Assembly (NCBI GenBank): GCA_000750105.3
Contig: JPHH03000049.1
Coordinates: 1-64,000, forward strand
Direction: 5' to 3'
DNA length: 64,000 bases
Source of the DNA: Tolypocladium sp. Sup5 PDA-1
Taxonomy: Eukaryota; Ascomycota; Sordariomycetes; Hypocreales; Ophiocordycipitaceae
Both the position numbers and the translations under genes were made by a program. Every line of letters begins with the position of its first letter. The stretch's first letter is position 1. Under the pieces are notes generated by a model. That model was not told where the DNA came from. It worked only from the letters and a program-made list of their open reading frames with translations, and searched no databases. Below are positions 43,998 through 56,420 of the stretch, piece by piece.

Positions 43998-46900
43998 ATG
44001 GCTTCTGTCGCTCGAGACTCCTCCTGGGATTCGTCGTCCAACTCGCAGCCCACGGGGCATACGAAACAAACAGAGCAGTCAACAGAACGAGATCTTGCTC
44101 CGAAGCTGACGCCGATTACCGGTCGCATGCAGTCAACAGAACGAGATCTTGCTCCGAAGCTGACGCCGATTACCGGTCGCATATCACGAGCTAAAAAAGG
44201 GCTAGTTCTACATACTTGTGACATTTGTAGACCACCCAAGGTAAGGCTCCCATTCGGGAATTGCAAGTGACGGGCTTCTTCTAATCGTTCTTCTAATTAG
44301 ACATTTACGCGGTCAGAGCATCTCAGGTAACTTGGGTCATTCATCTCACGTCTGGAGGGTCCATTCTCACTCAGTACAACAGGCGGCACCAGCTAAGCCA
44401 TCGGCCGCCCATGTATCGGTGCACTTACCCAGGCTGTGAGAAGGGTTTTCATAGAGCCGATCTTCTTGAAAGACATTTGGAGACACAGTAAGTATCAAAG
44501 CTGCATCCTGTACTCCGGGGACTTGTTAATGTCTTGAAAGTCCGAGAGAAAAGAATATACCCTTCTCAGCAGATTACGGTCGAGATGGACAAATGTCTGC
44601 GTATGAACATCCGAACAAGTCTGTCATAGGGTCTTCAATCCCCAACTACTCTAGTAGTAGCGGCGCATATTATCCCGCGGGTGGTCATCATCAAGGAGGA
44701 GCTGCAAGACAAAGTCCCTCTCCGCAGGTGTTTAGCCGCAGGGATGGCTACCAGAATGGAAAAAACGCAGCAAGCTCCTCACTTGTCGTGCCATTTCAGG
44801 GGACATGGCCACATTATTTTGATCATCCCCTGGCTACCAAAAACTTGCAAGAGCACGTCACAATACGCAATGATCCAGGCAATGAGGACATGTGCCGGAT
44901 TTCGTCTCTCAACACGGAGCCTTTGGGTATGACTACTGACTCGCTATTGTCTTCTCCCTTCGCTCTGGATCCGTTGGCCAACGATGCTGTCTCAGCTGGA
45001 CTCGTCGCCTCACAATTCTGCAGCGGCTTCAATCCCCAACTGGATACTTCAAAAGGCACCGGTCCCTTCTCTTCCTACGACGCAAGCTCCAACATGGCCT
45101 CTTCCGACATACCTTCGAATGTCTTCTACCCTACTGAGACTATCCCAGACCCTTTGGACAGTTTCACTGACTCAGGGTACGGATCACGAGGCAAGGGACA
45201 GCGGAAGCGAGCCATGCATGATGCGTCAGAAGAGTCGAGGCATCTAGCCACGAGTAGTGGACGGTCGACATACCAGACAGCATGCTCGGATGACTCTAGC
45301 CTTCGAGACGCCAAGCTGGACTTGTATGTCTCGGAGTTCGCTGAAGAAATCGCAGCTGTACTTCCACGAAGCATCTCCGTGAAGCAACTGTCCTGTCTTT
45401 CCGCCGAGCTCCCTGAACTCCTCGAGGCATTTGCAGTTAGGATCGGCCACGATGCCTCGACTGAGCTGCACAGGCGGTTAATGCGTTTGGTGCACAGATA
45501 CAGAGTGTCAGTGTTCAACCCACCCCCCAACAATACAATTTGACTGGCTAACGCATCCCTCAGGCGTATTGCGAATGCTGTGATCAAAAACTTCGCCATT
45601 GAAGAAGAGGAAGATGACGATGAGAGCCTCATTCCGACGAAGAACGACATGATGGCCATTGCGGACAAGATATCCCTCTGGCAGAGCAAGGAGGACGACC
45701 CGGAAGATGACGCAGCAGACCGGGTTCCGTGGGATGACGGCGCGGAACTCGATGACGATTTCGACGACTTCCCTGAGCTACAAGAATATCGCGATGCCCT
45801 TTTGCGGTCTTCTGCATTCACGTGGCTGCTCAGCTCGGTTCTGAACCGAGTCAAACTGGAAACATTTGGCGCGAAAAATGCCCAAGTGGAGATCCGACAC
45901 AAAATCCTTGCGAGCCTGAACGAACCGAGCCGAGTCAGGTGCAGAGAGAGCCCAACGCATACCCTTGTGTTCGAAGTCCCTTGGGTAGCAAGCTTCTTTG
46001 AGTCTCAAGAATACGACATTCCGGCCTATGACGCCCTGGACCGAGTCCTTGTATTGACTGGTGTCGATTGCAATGCTTGGGCTACGACCTGCCTGCAATA
46101 TGTACAGTCAGTCTGGCCCGAGATCGGACCCCAGATTATTGACCTCTACAAATCATTACTCCAAAGCGACGCGCAACGTGCATCTGAACGTTAGTCGCTC
46201 AGTCATGCCATGCATGCTCTACGAACTCTCGGCTAACTTCATGGATGGTTAGGCACTCTATTTGACGGCACACGCTTGATTGCGCGAATCATCGATGACG
46301 AACGGGCTGTCGAGGTGACGGCTAGCGGCTCAGCGTATTCAATTGCTGATGTAGGTGAAGAATTGGCGTGGCTCAGTGCCGCATTAAGTTCTTCGCCTAT
46401 CGACGCCGCCATCACCTGCTTCTACCCTTCCTGCGATACAGAGGGCCTGCGATCTGGTGGTCTGCAATCTGGTTTTTGGTCCGCCACGGATAGAATGACC
46501 AGGAGGTGCAAGATCAATGCGCCCTCCGACGCAGGTCCATATTCCTCATGCCGCACAGACAGAATGGGAGGGTGCTGGAAAAGTCTATTTCGCAACCCAG
46601 TCTTGGTTCTGGGATATCCCGTGCCGAGACGCCACGAAACTGATCTAAAGACAGGCATCGAAGTCCCGCTTGACACGATGGCTAAGCTTGCAAACACTCG
46701 CAAAATCAGCACGTTTGGGGGGAAGCTGCTCATAAAAGGATATTCCACAATGCTTGTCCCCACCCGGCGACATCAGGGCTTCATATTTTGGCACCTGATC
46801 GGCAATGACGATGGCAGCCACATATCATACTCAGACGTCAGGGTTCGCAGTTGCATGAAAGAGTACCCGAAGGAACTAGCCATCGGCGATCTGGAAGCCT

Positions 46901-48538
46901 CCCGGCACGTCCTTGGCTGGTGTGCCAAGGTCAACAACTGTATCGGTGAGATGAAAATAACCGAAGCCCTCGTTACAAGGCAACAAGTCTAATATACTTC
47001 CCTCAGGTGGTCCCAATGCCAACTACAACATTGGCTGGTCGGGCTTGCAGCAACCCCGGGGCGGCTGCGCTTTCGAGAAAGTTTCCATAACGGGCGGCAT
47101 GTACATCACATCCGGAGTATCCTGCATCCTGGGCAAGAAAGACAAGGCAGTGCACATCAGATGTCGAGACGACTACACCATGCGGCTCAAGTGGATCTGC
47201 AAGAAGTTCGTTGTGCTCTATGATGTGCACGACAGGAGGGCCTGGCTGGTCGATGGAGCCAGCGCTTTGCTCCACCTGGTCCGGGCATCCCTGAAGCACG
47301 ACCAGGCCGATGCCTTCAACAGTCTGTTTCTGTACGACGGATCGTCATTGCGTGAGTCGCCGCAAGCCGGTACGGGGAAGAACGCGTCAATCTACGTTCT
47401 CACAAATAAGCACAACACCAGTCTTCCGCTGTACGCGAAACCTGAGAGCTCCAAGGAAGAGCTGACCATCGACGAGGCGGGCACCCGATCGAGCATTTTT
47501 AGTAAAACGCAAACCAGCTATAGTCTTCGAGAGAGGATCGAAAACGTCTGCGATGTCCTGGAACAGATTGTGGCACACCAAGCCGACGTTTCAACAGAGG
47601 ATGGCGTTGGCATTCGAGTCAAGTACAGTCTTCGTCGGCAGCTCGAGGGCTTCGATTTCATGGACGTGGCAACTGACGAAGACCCTATTTGGCCGCGCAT
47701 CACCAGCCTCCGAGCAACTGGGAGGGGTTGGGTCGACTTCGTAAGGGCCACTCACGCCATAACCCTCTTTGGTTCAGGGTTTGGAGACTTGATACGCCCC
47801 GCAACAAATGATAAGGACGCATGCGGTAGCTGTCTACTTAATGCTCAGGTACCGAAGGGTCAAGACTATCTCACCGTTTGTGTCCCAGAGATACAAGAAA
47901 TTCTGCAGAAACGAGGGAGCAATCGTTCTGATCCCTGGCGGCTGGTCGACGACATCTACTGGCACACGCCCGACAAGACATTCGAGCCCTGCCAATGCAC
48001 CGGGTCCCCGCTAGTGAAGCACGACCGCGTGCAAGTCCTCCTTCCGTCTTCATTCCCCAAGCTATGGGGTAGAGGCCTGAAAAGTCCTGCTGATCTTGGC
48101 CCAACGCCCCGAGGGGCACTTCTCTTCGGCCACAGCCGGCGATTCCCGCTTAGATGGAAAGACCAAGGCATACCAGAAGAAGGCAATCCAGAACAGGACC
48201 TGGCGGAGGATATGGAAGCATCGTTCCAGGACAGTGGGTTAGGGTCGAGCCTGGGTTCATCGTCCAGTGTCGGTGGTGTCCGGGGCAGCCCACTTAACAC
48301 CTCTGGCTCGAGCCCTACAAGGCATTGCGATGCTGGAGAAACACAATCTCAATCTTCAGAGCTTCCAACAAAGAGGAGGAGGTTACATACGAAGTCGCCT
48401 GACTTGCTACTCTGTGATGCAACAGCAAGCCATCCGGCACCTGCTATGGAAACTGGCCCGGGCAAACCACACGAGAGCCCATTCGATCATTTCATAGAAA
48501 TTTTGGCTAACTGGAAAGGCAAGGGAAAGAATATCTAG
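43998..48538 (+). CDS. Large C2H2 zinc-finger protein of unknown function
   Basis: Seven exons: 43998-44240, 44301-44326, 44383-44487, 44541-45506, 45564-46189, 46253-46945, 47007-48538; 1396 residues with agreeing phases. Two fingers near the N-terminus: C74-C77 with H92-H96 (slightly long spacing), and the classical C-x4-C finger CTYPGCEKGFHRADLLERH whose last His is completed across intron 3. A Ser/Pro-rich region, a very acidic segment (EEEEDDDE) and a long region without a named domain follow; the latter contains NPVLVLGYPVPRRHE, ISTFGGKLLIKGYSTMLVPT and FVVLYDVHDRRAWLVDGASA, blocks that I associate with fungal-only proteins. A basic KRRRL stretch near the C-terminus could be a nuclear signal. 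Residues 26-61 contain a perfect duplication. DNA binding is likely; targets are unknown. Confidence 0.85.
44076..44182 (+). repeat. Perfect 54-bp in-frame tandem duplication
   Basis: Unit 44076-44129 is repeated at 44130-44182 without a mismatch over 53 bases. It adds a second copy of an 18-residue block (QSTERDLAPKLTPITGRM) just before the first zinc finger. Perfect identity implies a recent event or ongoing copy-number change. Confidence 0.95.
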
Positions 48539-49926
48539 GTGTTGTTGCTCGCGAGGGCTTGGAGGATGGATCAAAAATAGGCTTCATTCCAAGTAGAAAC
48601 AAGGGATCAGGAGCCCTCCATCTATACACAGCACACATGCATGACTTTCTGTAAACTAAAAGCGATCGAAGAGATATTTGACAGGCCCTCTATAGATCAG
48701 TCAATCTTTTTCTTTATAGTTCACGTGTGGGCTGAGGCTTGTAGCCTGTAGGTTTGTAAGAAGAGTTTCGCGGATGCGACGTATCCGAATGGTTAGAGAC
48801 AACTCCTAGTATCTCGCGGAGTAGTGCCAGACGTCGTGAATGCATGCCCTCGAGGCTTCGCCCAAGAACTGACAGCTGCTAACAGACATCCGCGGCATTC
48901 GTATATTTGGGTGCAAGAGCATCGTCGGGAAACATTCTCTGCTCCATTTTCGTCAAGTGTAATTAGTGTAGAGGGCGCGTTCGACATGGACGCGGCCAAA
49001 CGTAGACAGACCACGGGGCAACCTGGGGAGGATTGCTAACAAATTTGGGCACCCGGGTGCGCCCACCGAAGCGGAACGCGTCCCATTCCTGGGTCTGTGC
49101 CACCCTGTAAATAACAACCAGCTATGAAATAAAGAGAGCTTCTTAAGGTTTTAAGCTTATAATATAGGTCAATACCGCTAGCGTTGATTAGTTAGCGAGA
49201 GTGGGACCTCCACAGGTTCAGCCGTTATATTTAGCACCCTCATTCTTCGCCCTTACCCGGTCGCCGAGGGCAGAGTGCCTTTACCATGCTGAAAACGATT
49301 GCCACGCGGGACCTAAGGACGTTCTGGTCGGCACTGATATCTGTGAGCGCGAGAGTGTGGTGGCTGTTTCCGGCGTGCACCCGATTCCGTGCTTTACACT
49401 CTGCCTTTTCACCCATGCCGACTCGACTGCCTGCTGTTCCACTGGTGTCGCTATGATGTATGATGTCCATTCCTCGAGGCTTACCCCCGGGGTATCCTCA
49501 GGTCAACACAATAACGAACTGGGGTGAGCTGGGCGAGCAACTCTGCACGCACACGCTCCATGCATTCCTCATCCTATCTCTTCACCCTTGTAGAGCCTGG
49601 AACAGTCTCTCTCTAATATCCCACGAGCATGCCCTTGGTGAGTTCATTGGGCCGCCACGACAGGACAATTGAGCAACATGTCTCCTTTTTCGAAGACAGT
49701 GGTCGTTGCACGTCTCGGGTATAGAATCATGGGCACGCCAAGATGGAGTGCCTGCAACGTGGAAAATGTCAGGTACCGGCATGCTTCATATGTACCGGTC
49801 GAACCGCTGTCTTTCACTCTCCCCAGTGAACCTCTCAATATCACCCCTCCTATACCTCCGGTACAAAGCGTACACCTCACGTCAATAAGCTGAGCCTGAT
49901 TAAGCACAAGTTTCGTTAGCGGCAGT
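48539..49926. other. Intergenic region, no supported gene
   Basis: About 1.4 kb, with a small AT-rich patch at 49110-49200. Open frames of up to 108 codons show no convincing resemblance. Promoter elements for the following large gene were not recognised. Confidence 0.45.
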
Positions 49927-52900
49927 ATGTTGACCCTTCAAAGCACCTTCTCCTACGATGACTCGGAGCCGGCGCCGTTGTTGGACCAGACCACATGCAC
50001 CGTGGTCATTGGATATCCTCAATATGAAGGAATCGACGACACTGCAACCGGCACTTTGGCTCTTACAGCCACAAAAACAGGCGAGCTGAGCTTCCAGCAA
50101 AAACTCTACAACAAGGACTATCATCTGCCCATTCCAACATCAAGCATCTTTGGTCCCGATTACGGCCAACTCCTCTTCAAGTACCTGGCGTCCCTGAGAA
50201 AGGACGGACCAAAGATCAGACTCGGGGACGTCACGATTCCCTTCACGGCTCGGTTTGGAGCAAATGATGAAACGATCCCACAGACTTTGGAGTCCCTCTA
50301 CTTCATCAAGAGCGCGAGAATTCCTACAGAGGCGGCTACATCCAACCCGGGACTGGTGCCAACGGACACTCCCGCGCCATTGCTGGCGACGTTCACCGTC
50401 GCGTCACCACCGGAGACATTCACCGCCACCGTTCGCGATGGTTCGGCCAACCACTTCGCCGATTCTGGAATTTTCTGCTTGAACAAAGCCGCCTACGTAC
50501 GCTGCCTCAACCAGCTCTTCCCCCAGTTGGCAGCGGAGAACGAGTGCATTCTGCTGTACATGATCGCGCCGCTCGTTGATATGTCTGGACCTGCTCCGGC
50601 GCTCGCTACGCTTCCGGATTCTACTAGACTTGAGATATGCTACGGTGTCCTCAATCTCTTCGATCTTCCCGACCTTGCCCGGCCTGGTTGGCCGGCAACC
50701 GCCAATGCGGTGATCCAGGGCTTCCCTCAGTTTTTCGACTTCCCATTGAAGATGCCCAAGATCCAGCTTCTCTCCTTGGCCGGAAGCCTGACCCTCAAAG
50801 CCAGCGAGTCACAGACCGTAAACCCGTCAGATTTCTCCTTCTACCACCTCAGTGCCACCTTCTCTATCGTCACTGCAGCTTCAGATGCAGAACCAACACC
50901 GCATGTCTCGCGCTACGACTGGCCTTCGACCGCAAAAGTGGACAACAACAAGGTGAACTTCGCCTTCAAGGAAAAACACACCACAGCAAGCATCCGTGGA
51001 ACCGTCGGCGGGGCCGTGACGGGCTACGACAACCTAGAGCTGTATCACGAACAGTTTTCGCCAACTGACCCAGCCCTTGAAAGGCTGGACATCGTTTTGG
51101 ATCTAAGAACCCCCCCGGTTGTACCTGGAGCTGTGGGCGGGAGATCACCGAACAAGAAACTGCGAGGGAAGATCGTATCCCTGGCCAAGAACTGCACGTT
51201 GAAGAGTACGGTCATTGTGCAGGCCAAGACCACAGAAAACGGTCCATGGGCGACCGTAGCCACTGGAGAGTCGGACAAGGCGGGCAACTTTACAACTACC
51301 TATCCTTTCGGCAACTACGTAGCTGCTCAGGCATTGACTTCTCTTGACCCTAACAGCACCACCCCGCTCAAGATTGCGGATTCCAACTCACCGTCTAAAG
51401 AGTCCATCTCGTCCGATTTCATATACATTCTTCTGCAGACTTCATCTGATGACCCAGCAAGTAAAGAAGACTGCGGCTGCAGCGGCACGGTAACGGCCGG
51501 AAGACTCCCATCGCAGGCCGACATCATACAATCCGACCAGTACACCCAAGACGTAGGCGGGACTTGCACCAACTTGACCGTCCCAAACAGGACACTGCGC
51601 GAGTATCGCTACACGGCCATTGTGCGGAACTCGGATCCTGATGTCGCCAATTACACCCTCACGTCTCAGGAAGGGGAAGACCCCAATACCCAGGTTTCTA
51701 CCGTCACATATCATCTGACCAACCGAGGCAAGGTCACCCGTCGCAGGATCGACTTGGATACCCAGTCCAATGGGAAGATGCTTCGAATGAGGGCAAAGAC
51801 CAGGTCCTGTACGAGGCCGTGACGGTTTCCACAGGCCACGTACTGCACTACAAGTCCGAGTTCCGAGCCGATGGTTATTCGCTGGGCAACCTTATCTACT
51901 CGCTTCCACTGGCTCCGGGTCAGAAGAAGGAAATCGCCATCATTGACGCCTCCAATGTCTTCAGAGGCACCGAGGCACAGTCCTTATCCCAGTCCGAACG
52001 GTTGGCTGCCGATCTGGCCAGCGAGCGCGACATCATGGACAAAATCGGCGGCAACATTGGTGAGCAGCTGTCCGGATCCAGCGAAGCCTCAACTTGGGGC
52101 GTGAGTGCTGCTGCTGGAGCTTCGGTTCTTGGTGCTGGATGGGGTGCCAACGTCGGCGTTGCTGGGGGATTTGCCAAGTCCGCCTCCAGCGCCCAGCAAA
52201 ACAGCGGCAGGAACCTCGGGGGCTTCTTCGGTGAGGCGCTGCGGCAGCGCATTCACCAGAACGCCCAGAGCTACAGACAGCAAAACAGCTCCATTGTGAC
52301 CACTGCCGCCGAAGCTCAGCACTACCAGGCTGAGACGACCGTCGTGTCAAATCACAACCACTGCCACAGCCTCACCATGATGCACTACGAGGTGTTGCGC
52401 CACTTTGCCGTGTATCAGGAACTCGTCGACGTCGAGGAGTGCGCCTTCATACCGTTTCCCCTGATCAAGTTCTGGCCTGAGAACATTTCCAGGTGGGCTG
52501 ATGTGCTGTGCACCCGCCTGCTGCCTTTGCACGCCAACACATATCAGAACCCTGCTCGGTTCACCGGGACCGGATCTGGACATCCCCTGGCTGGCGCATT
52601 TGATGCGGTGGAGAGAGTCCGTACGAACTGGCGTAACGTCGACTGGCCTGACGGCCGTTATTGCGACGAAGCCATCGTCTGGACTCAAGGTGAGTTTACC
52701 GCGTCGGTGAAGATCTCTCGCCCCAATACCAGATATGACATGATCAGGTCGCTGCCCATCATCACACAGCACACCAGCCATAGCAGCGCCAAGAGCTTCC
52801 TCCTCGGCGCAGTCACTGGTGGTCTATCATTTCTGCTTCCAGGAAGCACCAGCAGAAGCGTACGGGACCTTTACTTTCCGCGGGATCATGAACCCTGAAG

Positions 52901-55140
52901 TTTGAGGCTGACTATTCGTATAGGAAACCCAAGTCAGAGCAGACATATCTGACAAGTTCATGCGATTGGATTCCAACTACCAGACGCGCCGCCCAGCAGA
53001 CTGCATGAGGCTGTTCAACCTAGATCCCGTCATTGTTGATAATTCCACCGGGTTCGACCCCCTAGAGTTCTTCCACGACTCCCCCACCGATCTGGCCGCA
53101 TGGCAAGCCTACACCACAGTCCTGGGCCACCCAGGAAACCCCGAAGGCGTCCGGTATATGCTGAAATACTATTTTCTGAATGCCGCTATTTCTGAATGGG
53201 ACGACATCTGGAGGACCAAGGTTGCGCCGGAGATTTATCTTCGCATCATCAATAGCCTCAGCTTCGACGGCATTGCCATCGCCGATTTCAGCGTCTTGAC
53301 GCCATACCGAGGCGGACTGCAGCAGACTCGAGTGTCCATGTCAGGGCCATCTCAGAGGGTTCGCAAGGATATCCAGCTTCTCTCACTCACTTGTGGGATT
53401 CCCGGCGTGTCGTCGCTGCTCAACGCCGGGGCCGAGAATACCATTCAGAGCCTTCGCATTTCCTACTCTACACAGCACTTCAACGGCATGCTATTTAACG
53501 GCTCAATCAACAACGATCTTCTCGATGGAGTGACAGTGTTTTGTCCGTTGTCTGAGGCGGAAATGCGGTATCCACGTGCAGAAGATCAGTGGCTGGCGCA
53601 ACGGCTGATAACTCATCTCAACCAAAACCTCGAGTATTACAATCGTGTCGTGCTCTACTCTCTTGACAGCCAGCGTCGATTCATGGTGTTGGATGGATTT
53701 CATATAGAGGTCTACGATCAGAACGGCGGTTCGGCAGGATACCACAGCTTGTCATCGGTGTTGAAGAACTCTCCCATCGCCATTGCTGGAAACGCGATGG
53801 TATTCCCTGTCTCGCCAGGATACAAGGTCGATCGTTCAATGATAGTTGAGGCTCAAAAGGGTACCGATCCTGACACAACACTACTTGACCTCTACCGGCC
53901 GGAGATCTCGCCGCCGCCATACCGCCTCAGTGTGCCGTCCAGAGGCGTCTACAGTGAGGCCATGATAGGACAGTGCGACTCGTGTGAGAAGACAAAGCCG
54001 AATTCGTCCCAAGACTGGACCAGATTAACTACCGATGAGCCCACTGCTATTAACGCCGTTCAGCCCCCCGTGCCTGAAGTGACGACATACCAGCCAACCA
54101 CGAAGGACTTCGCCACGCCCATGATCTCGATCCAGGCTGCGCCCTCGAACCCGGATCCGGGTGTTGGCCTCGCCGGTATCATCGAGCTGCTCGGGAAGGC
54201 TGGCATCTTCAAGGATATTACCGGCCTAGACGCAAACCAACAGAACGCCGTCAAGACGTATCTCTCCAACCAGGAATCGGCGCGAGCTGTTGCTGGACTG
54301 GCCGGCAATACGGCCTCACAGGCCCACAACACGTCGAACTTGGCCCAGATTATGGGCGGCATCCAGCAAGCGCAAGAGTCTGGTCTTTTGACTAAAGACG
54401 AAGCAGCGCATCTCGCCAGACAGCACATGCAGAACCAGATCGATGGTGGACAAACGCAGAAGGCAGCCATCGAGCAGCAGAAAGCAGCTTCCAAGCCTTC
54501 CCTGTCTGATGCCGCCGTTTCAGCTGTGAGTGGTAACAAGCAAGTTGAGGCCACGGTGGCTGATGGCGAAGGCAATGTCTCGACGGTCAAGATCTCCCCT
54601 GGCTCCTCGAGTACTTTCAATCTGGCCAAAGTCACACCACCTGTACCCGTTATCTTGCAGGAGAAGCATAATACCTGCTGGGCTGCCGCAGCCACAATGC
54701 TTGTGTCCTGGAAATTCGGGAAGACTCTAGCACCGGGAGAAGCTCTGAAGCCGGCCGGAGATGAGTACGTAGATATGTGGAACAATGATAAAGGCATGCC
54801 GGCGAGCAAGAAAGACGCCTTCATTGCGGCAATGGGCATGGTTGCTGAACCGCTAATGAGCTACCTGCCGTCACAGTATGTCAGCTGGCTGAAGACGTAC
54901 GGCCCCCTTTGGATAACTACAGACGCCACGGCCGGCAAGTCTTTCTCGCCGCATGCCAAAATCCTTGTGCAGATCGACAGCGACGGCAACGAAAACGGCA
55001 ACAACACCACATTTACCTGGATTAACCCTATCGACGGAAGCAAGCCGAGACAATCATTTAAGGACTTCATCGTCGGCTATGAGGAGATGGTGACGGACAA
55101 CGAGGGGCTGCTCTTCACCCAGATTGTCCACTTTCACTGA
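49927..55140 (+). CDS. Bacterial-type multidomain protein with C-terminal papain-like cysteine protease
   Basis: About 1710 residues if read as one gene in three segments: 49927 to about 51750, about 51750 to 52859, and 52924-55140. The last two join across a convincing intron (52860-52923, gtacgg...ctgac...tatag). The first junction needs either a one-base correction in the accc run near 51760 or an atypical intron 51694-51746 (donor gtttct). Segment 1 has mixed beta-type sequence and a Cys pair (DCGCSG). Segment 2 contains HVLHYKSEFRADGYSL and YSLPLAPGQKKEIAI, blocks I associate with large uncharacterised bacterial proteins, then Gly/Ala-rich and Gln-rich helices. Segment 3 ends with a papain-like fold of the C39/AvrRpt2 type: catalytic Cys in HNTCWAAAATML (Cys codon 54676-54678), His in SPHAKILVQ (54952-54954) and an Asn/Asp in WINPIDG (55024 on). 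No signal peptide is visible. Origin by transfer from bacteria is inferred; substrate unknown. Confidence 0.7.
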
Positions 55141-55634
55141 CAAGATCATGCTGTGGATGGAGGTCATGTACCGCCTGGCGTCAAATCAGAGCACCTCGCC
55201 CGATGACAAGATCAAGGACATCACCGTGGCGGCCCGGATTAACACAACGGCGTACACGCTGGCGAGGTTCTTCAACGACAAGAGCGAGCCGCCGCCGTCG
55301 GAGTCCCTTACGACGCTTCTCATGGCGGGCGAGACCAGGTATAGACAGCTCGACGTCCGGCACCGCGCCCTGGGCACTTCCACACGTACAAGGGCCAGGA
55401 CAGGGACAGCCACCTGACACGCGACCAGTGGAACAACAATTGGGGGAAGATGGAGCCCGCACAGGCGGCGCGGGTCAACCCGCTATGGGGGGGCCCGGAT
55501 GGCGCGTGACCACTCCGAGGAACTGTTCAACATGTGGCGGAGAAACGCGCCCTGGGCCAAGTTTGGCAAGTGGCTCCAGACGACCGTGTTCCCTTTGAGC
55601 ACGACTATCTCGCCGGCCGATGCAACTACCTGAG
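55141..55634 (+). pseudogene. Decayed ORF directly after the protease gene
   Basis: Starting six bases after the stop of the large gene, an open frame from ATG 55147 (MLWMEVMYRLASNQ, then ITVAARINTTAYTLARFF) runs to about 55370. The coding-like sequence then continues in a second frame (HFHTYKGQDRDSHLTRDQW to NPLWGGPDGA) and, from about 55500, in a third (DHSEELFNMWRRNAPWAKFG to a stop near 55634). The pieces look like one protein of roughly 160 residues with two frame shifts. I do not recognise the family. Its position suggests it arrived with, or was once fused to, the upstream gene. Confidence 0.45.
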
Positions 55635-56420
55635 AGTAACGAGGTGTGGTACGGGCCATTGCTAAAAGCCCTCGAGATAGGGTCAAAGTAGACGATGCCC
55701 GGGAGAATACACTCTTCCCACGCCTCACCAGATCATCGTTCCACGTCGTGCGCCATCCATGCCCAGGCGCATTTTGTGATGCAGTAAAAGCCGTTAGCCC
55801 AGGCTTCTTTTTGTTCTAAAGAAGACTGCGAGTAGGTGCGAGCAGGGGCCCGGGAGGCATCGCCTCCGCAGACATGGAACAACTCGGCTGCTGGGACAAA
55901 CGCCCGCCCTGCCGCCGCGGGTGGTGTAGGTGAGTCTGAAAATCCACCTCGTCCCACTTCCTCCCCGTATCCCCAAGTGCTGTAGTGTGCAAGCCCTGGC
56001 GTGGAGGTCGGCCGGTTGGATGAGTCTAGGTTAGTTACTCTACAGCGTACAGTACGACCAACAAACACGGCAGTAAGCGGAGTATGGAACGGGAGGTATT
56101 GTTTTCATACAGACATATATAACACAGAGCACTTTGTATTAGTCTCTTGCGACTAGCCCAATCCCGTACCAGTAGCACGCGGCACTCCCAATGGAATGGC
56201 TTTGCATCCAGAGCTTGGCGCTACTCCGCGATGACCTTGCGGACCTTGGCCGTATGGGGCCTGCGCTCCCTGGCGAGCATCCTCCCGCGAAGGCGAGCCC
56301 CGATGCAAGGACTCGGGGCGTTCAGTGTCTCCGGTCGGGACTCCCATCATGCTTCCCAACCCGGTAGTTGACCTGCCACGCGAGTTGCGACGACGCGCCC
56401 CTGTGTGCGTCGATCGCCTC
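55635..56420. other. Intergenic region, no supported gene
   Basis: About 790 bp between the decayed ORF and the convergent Arg/Ser-tailed gene; nothing recognised. Confidence 0.45.

Noticed and set aside
48730..48810. tRNA-like string (tccgaatggttagagac)
   Set aside because: No matching acceptor stem or T-arm with GGTTCRANNCC at the right distance could be folded.
49644..49907. Minus-strand frame with STLQALHLGVPMILYPR, reminiscent of a glycosyltransferase
   Set aside because: Only one short match, no other UGT motif in any frame nearby, and no start or context.
51694..51746. Intron as the certain explanation of the frame change
   Set aside because: The donor gtttct is poor and the segment it would remove looks conserved, so it is kept only as an alternative.
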